The notes under the pieces: model-generated | Databases searched by the model: none | Told to the model about the DNA's origin: nothing | Seen by the model: only the letters and a program-made list of their open reading frames with translations | Translations under genes and position numbers: made by a program | In this document: one piece after another, positions 60,356-64,000 of the stretch | Position numbering within the stretch: position 1 is the stretch's first letter | How the letters are laid out: each line of letters begins with the position of its first letter | Origin: Thiemannella venezuelensis | Lineage (GTDB): Bacteria > Actinomycetota > Actinomycetes > Streptosporangiales > Streptosporangiaceae | Direction of reading: 5' to 3' | DNA: 64,000 nt | Assembly (NCBI RefSeq): GCF_014203605.1 | Contig: NZ_JACHJJ010000003.1 | Location: 62,001-126,000 of the forward strand

Positions 60356-60401
60356 GAGACAGCGTTCCCGAGTTGGGCTCGTGTTGGCCCTCCGCTGTCT
60401 C
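60356..60401 (+). promoter_or_regulatory. Structured 5' leader of the surface-protein mRNA
   Basis: GAGACAGCG (60356-60364) pairs perfectly with CGCTGTCTC (60393-60401); the 28-base loop contains a CGAG-TTGGG-CTCG inner hairpin. The structure ends 8 bases before the GGGGGA ribosome site of the surface-protein gene, so it could control translation. It does not match a riboswitch class that I can name. Upstream DNA (60200-60350) is AT-rich with likely promoters but no gene. Confidence 0.6.
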
Positions 60402-60418
60402 CTCTCTGGGGGAAGATC

Positions 60419-62104
60419 ATGCGTTTCACCAAGTCCCTGGCCGCCGCCGGCGCCCTCGGCCTCGCCGTGCTGACCGCCTCACCGGCGCTCGCCGACGACA
60501 CCGAGGAGACGGTGGCCGGCTTCTCGGCCACCGCGCCCGAGGTCCGGAACGACGGCGGCGCACCCGACACCGGAGCGGGGTCCGAGGCCCCGGCCGAGAC
60601 CCTTGCCGAGACCGAGCCGGAGCCCGGGCCCGAGGCGGAGCCCAAGCTCAAGCCCGAGGCGGAGCTCAAGCCCGAGGCCAAGCCCGAGGCCAAGCCCGAG
60701 GCGGAGCTCAAGCCCGAGGCCAAGCCCGAGGCGGAGACCAAGCCCGAGCTCAAGCCCGAGGCGGATGAGGCTCCGCTCAAGGGGGTGCGGTCCTTCGAGC
60801 TCACCTCGAAGACCGCCCACTCCGGCGAGAAGGTCGGCTACGAGGTCGCCGCCCACGAGACCCGCGCCACCGGCGCCCGGATCAGCTCCCCCGCGTTCTC
60901 CGGCGTGCACCCCGTCACGTTGTACGGCGGCAAGGCCGTCGGCACCGCCGTGACCCGGGACGACGTCAAGCCCGGCCGGTATCCGGTCACCGTCGAGATC
61001 TTCCTCGGCGAGAGGTTCCTCGGCTCGGCCGAGACGCACCTGAACATCACGGCCGCACCCGTCGAGGAGGCGCCGTTCGCCGCCCCCTCCGTCACCGTGA
61101 CCCCGGGCACCGTCCACGCCGGCGAGAAGGCCGGCTACAGGGTCACCGCCGACGCGCGCGCCACCGGCGCCCGGATCAGCTCCCCCGCGTTCTCCGGCGC
61201 GCAGCCCGTCACGCTGTCCGGCGGCAAGGCCACCGGCACCGCCGTGACCGCCGACCACCTCAAGCCCGGCGAGTACCCGGTCACCGTCGAGATCCTGCTC
61301 GGCGAGAGGGTCGTCGGCACCGCGCAGACCCGCCTGTTCATCAAGGCCAGGCCCGTCGTCAAGCCGGTCCCCGTCAGCAGCCTGGACCTGGAGCTGGAGC
61401 CGCGTACGGTCCGGCCCGGGCAGAGCTTCTACGCCGGTGTCACGTCCAGGAACATCGAGCCCGGCACCGTGATCACCGTCGAGGACCCCAGCGGCAGGCG
61501 CTACCCCGCCCAGCTCGACCGCTGGGGCACCGGGCGGATCATGCTGACCGTGCCGAAGGACGCCGACCCCGGCGCCTACAAGGTCGTGGCCTACCTGCCC
61601 GGCAGCGGCCTGCACGACTCCGAGAAGCTGACCGTCGTCGCTCCCCCGAAGCCCGCCCCGGCCCCCAGGCTCGCCCTCGCGCTGAACCCGCACACGATCA
61701 CGGCCGGCGGCGACTTCACCGCCGTCGTCTCCACCAGGTTCGTGGCCCCGGGCACCCGGGTCACCATCCTCGACCCGGGCGGCAGGCCGTTCACGGTCAA
61801 GATCGACCGGAACGGCGTGGGCGGCACGCGGCTGCACGTCCCCTCCAGCACCGCGCCCGGCGCCTACTGGTTCACCGCCAAGCTGCCCTCCGGCCAGAAG
61901 GCGGCGGCCCGGCTGACCGTCAAGGCGCCGGTCCGGCCCAGCGGCGACCTCACCCCCCGGGGCGGCGCGCAGACCGGCGGCGGCCTCGCACGGCCCTTCG
62001 GTTTCGGGACCCCCTCCGGCTCCGGCGTCCTGGCCCTCGGCGGCGTCCTGCTCGCCGGCGGATCCGGTCTGGCGCTGTACGGCCGCCGCGGCCGGGAGAG
62101 CTGA
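60419..62104 (+). CDS. Secreted Ig-like repeat surface protein with C-terminal membrane anchor
   Basis: A 561-residue exported protein. Signal peptide 1-25 (LAAAGALGLAVLTASPALA), then a charged spacer (~45-115) of PEAKPEAELKPE-type repeats, four ~85-110-residue beta-sandwich-like domains (two near-duplicates ~118-205 and ~210-300, then ~315-405 and ~415-500), a Gly-rich linker and a C-terminal helix with basic end (GVLALGGVLLAGGSGLALYG then RRGRES). The end has the layout of a sortase substrate but no clear LPxTG-like motif precedes the helix. The sortase gene follows after 7 bp. Likely a cell-wall or membrane-anchored stalk protein. Confidence 0.85.
   Translation: MRFTKSLAAAGALGLAVLTASPALADDTEETVAGFSATAPEVRNDGGAPDTGAGSEAPAETLAETEPEPGPEAEPKLKPEAELKPEAKPEAKPEAELKPEAKPEAETKPELKPEADEAPLKGVRSFELTSKTAHSGEKVGYEVAAHETRATGARISSPAFSGVHPVTLYGGKAVGTAVTRDDVKPGRYPVTVEIFLGERFLGSAETHLNITAAPVEEAPFAAPSVTVTPGTVHAGEKAGYRVTADARATGARISSPAFSGAQPVTLSGGKATGTAVTADHLKPGEYPVTVEILLGERVVGTAQTRLFIKARPVVKPVPVSSLDLELEPRTVRPGQSFYAGVTSRNIEPGTVITVEDPSGRRYPAQLDRWGTGRIMLTVPKDADPGAYKVVAYLPGSGLHDSEKLTVVAPPKPAPAPRLALALNPHTITAGGDFTAVVSTRFVAPGTRVTILDPGGRPFTVKIDRNGVGGTRLHVPSSTAPGAYWFTAKLPSGQKAAARLTVKAPVRPSGDLTPRGGAQTGGGLARPFGFGTPSGSGVLALGGVLLAGGSGLALYGRRGRES
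60636..60770. repeat. Low-complexity PEAK/PEAELK-coding repeat
   Basis: Repeated 9-12-bp units such as AAGCCCGAGGC and GAGCTCAAGCCC encode Pro/Glu/Ala/Lys spacer sequence in the surface-protein gene. Typical of wall-spanning stalks; likely length-variable. Confidence 0.8.
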
Positions 62105-62111
62105 CCCGGTC

Positions 62112-62768
62112 ATGCCCGGCCGTACAGCATCCGTAAGCCGCATCGCCCTCACCACCGGGGCGGCCCTGGCCGTCTTCTGCGGCGTCCTCGCCGCAGGATC
62201 CGCGCTGTCGGACGGGTCCGCCGCCGACGCCCCCGCCGTCTCCGGGGACGTCTCCGCGGGCGCCTCGGGTCAGGGCAAGCCGTCCTTCGCCGTGGTCCCC
62301 GCCAAGGCGATGCCGGAGTCGGAGCCGGTCCGCCTGGACATCCCGGCCATCGGGGTGAAGGGCGCGCCGATCGACCCGGTGGGCCTGAACTCCGACCGGA
62401 CCGTCGAGGTCCCCCCGCTGGAGCGGCCGGAGCTGGTCGGCTGGTACCGGCACCGCGCCACGCCGGGCGAGAAGGGCCCGGCCGTGCTCCTCGGGCACGT
62501 GGACGCGTACGGCGAGCCGGCGGTCTTCTCCCGGGCGCACGCCCTGAAGCGGGGCGACACCATCAAGGTGAAGCGCGAGGACGGCAAGGTGGCCGCCTTC
62601 ACCGTGGACGGGGTGGAGCGGGTCGACAAGGACGAGTTCCCGACCGCCAAGGTGTACGGCGAGACCGGCGTGCCCGAGCTGCGGCTGGTCACCTGCGGCG
62701 GCGCCTTCGACCCGGCGACCGGGCACTACGAGGACAACGTCATCGTCTACGCCCATCTGGCGGCGTGA
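62112..62768 (+). CDS. Class F-like sortase
   Basis: A 218-residue membrane-anchored transpeptidase with an N-terminal helix (~10-30) and a sortase beta-barrel (~72-216). Catalytic His129 (VLLGHVDAYG) and Cys195 (LVTCGGAFD) are present. The conserved Arg expected a dozen or so residues after the Cys is absent: the tail reads ATGHYEDNVIVYAHLAA with no Arg at all. Sortases join surface proteins to the cell wall or each other; the preceding secreted protein is the probable partner. GGAGAG lies 11 bases upstream of ATG, overlapping the previous stop. Confidence 0.88.
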   Translation: MPGRTASVSRIALTTGAALAVFCGVLAAGSALSDGSAADAPAVSGDVSAGASGQGKPSFAVVPAKAMPESEPVRLDIPAIGVKGAPIDPVGLNSDRTVEVPPLERPELVGWYRHRATPGEKGPAVLLGHVDAYGEPAVFSRAHALKRGDTIKVKREDGKVAAFTVDGVERVDKDEFPTAKVYGETGVPELRLVTCGGAFDPATGHYEDNVIVYAHLAA

Positions 62769-62830
62769 GCCGTAGGGCCCGGTACCGCGTCCGTCTGGCG
62801 GCGTGAGCCGTACCGGATCTAGGATGACCT

Positions 62831-62844
62831 AACAAGCGCTTGTC
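62831..62844. promoter_or_regulatory. KstR2-like operator upstream of the enoyl-CoA hydratase gene
   Basis: AACAAGCGCTTGTC contains the perfect 12-bp palindrome ACAAGCGCTTGT and matches the AnCAAGnnCTTGnT form except for the last base. It shares its 10-bp core with the site at 60187-60196. Confidence 0.65.
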
Positions 62845-62864
62845 TAAAACAGCGGAGGTCGTCC

Positions 62865-63680
62865 GTGGAACTGCTGCCGATCAGTACGCCGCACTGCCGG
62901 ATCGAGCGCGACGGCCACGTCGTCGTCGTCACCATGGACCGGCCCGAGGCGAAGAACGCCCTCTCCTCGGACATGCTCATCGGCCTGGCCGAGGCGTGGG
63001 CCTACGTCTCCGCCGAGCCGGAGGTCCGCGTCGCCGTGCTGACCGGCGCCGACGGCACCTTCTGCGCGGGCGCCGACCTGAAGGCCATGGGCACCCCCTC
63101 GGCCGACGCCCGCGTCCGGGAGCGCGCCGCGCAGATCCCCGACTTCCACTGGAAGGGCCTGCTCCGCGACCCGGACGCGCTGCCGAGCAAGCCGATCGTC
63201 TGCGCGGTCGAGGGCTACGCCGTGGCCGGGGGCACCGAGCTGCTCGTCGGCACCGACCTGCGCGTGGTCGCCGAGTCGGCCACCCTCGGCCTGTTCGAGG
63301 CGCGCCGCGCGCTCTTCCCGATGGGCGGCTCGGCGATCCGGCTCCCCCGCCAGATCCCCTACGCCTTCGCCATGGACCTGCTGCTGACCGGCCGGTCCGT
63401 CAGCGCGCAGGAGGCGCTGGCCATGGGCCTGGTCAACCGGGTCGTCCCGGACGGCCAGGCCCTCACCACCGCCCTGGAGATCGCCGCCCAGATCGCCGAG
63501 TGCGGGCCGCTGGCCGTACAGGCGATCCTGCGCACCTACCGCGAGACCGTGGGCCTGCCCGAGCCCGAGGCACTGAAGGTCTCCGACGCCATCGGCTGGC
63601 CGGTGATCGGCTCCGAGGACGCCAAGGAGGGCTCCCGCGCCTTCAGGGAGAAGCGCCCGGCCGTCTACCGGGGCGAGTAA
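62865..63680 (+). CDS. Enoyl-CoA hydratase/isomerase (EchA19-like)
   Basis: A 271-residue crotonase-fold protein of normal family length. VVVVTMDRPEAKNALSSDM opens the fold; the oxyanion-hole blocks are FCAGADLKAM and VEGYAVAGGTELLVGTDL, and the catalytic acidic position lies in TLGLFEARRALFPMGGSAIR. It hydrates enoyl-CoA intermediates in beta-oxidation; EchA19-type enzymes act on the steroid side chain, which fits the FadD19/Ltp operon and the shared operator. GTG 62865 has GGAGG six bases upstream. Confidence 0.93.
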   Translation: MELLPISTPHCRIERDGHVVVVTMDRPEAKNALSSDMLIGLAEAWAYVSAEPEVRVAVLTGADGTFCAGADLKAMGTPSADARVRERAAQIPDFHWKGLLRDPDALPSKPIVCAVEGYAVAGGTELLVGTDLRVVAESATLGLFEARRALFPMGGSAIRLPRQIPYAFAMDLLLTGRSVSAQEALAMGLVNRVVPDGQALTTALEIAAQIAECGPLAVQAILRTYRETVGLPEPEALKVSDAIGWPVIGSEDAKEGSRAFREKRPAVYRGE

Positions 63681-63943
63681 GCCCTCTTCTGCCGGATGTG
63701 AAGGCCCGCCCCTCACACCTGCACACTCCCGACAGCCTCGCCCCACCCACCTTCTTACTCTGAGTAACAGATTATCGGAAAATCCCGATTTCCCGAATAG
63801 TCACTTACTGTGACTTATTCTTCCTTTATATAGGTCTTGTGGAGGAATGTAGCCTATGTGTACCTTCTGATCGTTTGCTGTGTTGATCACTCCGAACCGT
63901 CGAGCCTGTCTCTACCTGAAGGAACCGGCGGGGGGGTAGCGCG
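63681..63943. other. Gene-free AT-rich region
   Basis: No coding region with actinomycete codon bias is seen. The part 63755-63860 is AT-rich and contains the inverted repeat AGTCAC (63799-63804) and GTGACT (63810-63815) with a 5-base spacer, probably a promoter/operator for a gene starting near the window end. Confidence 0.6.
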
Positions 63944-64000
63944 GTGGCGTCGGCCGCCGCGCTGGCTGGTTCGGAGGGTGACGGCGTATGCGCCGGAGTT
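63944..64000 (+). CDS. Possible start of a gene truncated by the window end
   Basis: GTG at 63944 opens 19 codons (VASAAALAGSEGDGVCAGV) to the end of the window, preceded by a run of G residues (63930-63936) at a plausible ribosome-site distance. Too short to assign a function. Confidence 0.25.
   Translation, partial: MASAAALAGSEGDGVCAGV

Noticed and set aside
60419-62104. LPxTG-type sorting signal in the surface protein
   Set aside because: The C-terminal helix and basic tail are present but the preceding residues (ARPFGFGTPSGSG) do not form an LPxTG or LAxTG motif.
1-64000. CRISPR arrays, rRNA or tRNA genes, phage genes, replication origin
   Set aside because: No regularly spaced direct repeats of CRISPR type, no tRNA-like cloverleaf or rRNA sequence and no integrase, terminase or replication genes were seen on either strand.

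Overview
The window is high-GC, gene-dense DNA with many GTG starts and the codon bias of an actinomycete. The gene families (SURF1 with DUF3817, DUF397 proteins, receptor-like Ser/Thr kinases with DUF3558-like ectodomains, a VMAP/MoxR/vWA module, steroid-type Ltp/FadD genes) fit a filamentous actinobacterium, most likely Streptosporangiaceae. That family-level placement is inference. No rRNA, tRNA, CRISPR array, prophage or intact insertion sequence was recognised.

Layout. 0-5.4 kb: start of a LuxR/AfsR-type ATPase regulator, a LysE exporter, a hydrolase/TetR divergent pair with a clear operator, and an operon for D-amino-acid breakdown (PLP deaminase, RidA, unknown TIM-barrel-like protein). 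5.5-11 kb: an OmpR-type response regulator followed by an unusual histidine kinase fused to a DUF4173-like membrane protein; then a GNAT acetyltransferase with a possible leader peptide. 11.1-17.5 kb: four consecutive kinase-like receptors in the order kinase, pseudokinase, kinase, pseudokinase, each with one membrane segment and a DUF3558-like outer domain. 17.6-21.2 kb: small membrane proteins, DUF3817, SURF1 and a Baeyer-Villiger monooxygenase with several operator-like palindromes.

21.2-31.2 kb is the most interesting region. It encodes a regulated conflict (immunity or programmed-death type) system: an operon of VMAP-like protein, MoxR-type AAA+ ATPase and a 1404-residue vWA/NB-ARC/TPR protein, faced by a nucleoside phosphorylase fused to an effector-associated domain (EAD), a membrane-anchored protein of unknown function and three small DUF397 proteins. 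The EAD-like modules on the phosphorylase and on VMAP suggest homotypic recruitment of a nucleotide-cleaving effector.

31.4-42.2 kb: gamma-glutamyltransferase, a NarL-type two-component system, a TauE/DsbD-like membrane protein with a cupredoxin-like tail, a Sel1-repeat protein, aminotransferase plus alanine dehydrogenase, and an M20 peptidase. 42.3-46.1 kb: a degenerate ABC ATPase, a YhgE/Pip protein and a TetR regulator with a matching operator. 46.1-52.8 kb: cysteine-dioxygenase-like enzyme with a divergent LysR, VOC protein, second LysE exporter, SGNH hydrolase, an ArsR/AHSA1 pair and DinB. 52.8-53.7 kb: a Phd/VapC toxin-antitoxin module sitting beside a remnant of an inositol-monophosphatase-like gene.

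53.7-63.7 kb: a five-gene operon for acyl-CoA or steroid side-chain degradation (FadD19-like ligase, two Ltp-type thiolases, DUF35 protein, second ligase). It shares a CAAGCGCTTG operator with a distant enoyl-CoA hydratase gene. Between them lie a secreted Ig-repeat surface protein with a structured 5' leader and a class F-like sortase that lacks the usual downstream arginine.
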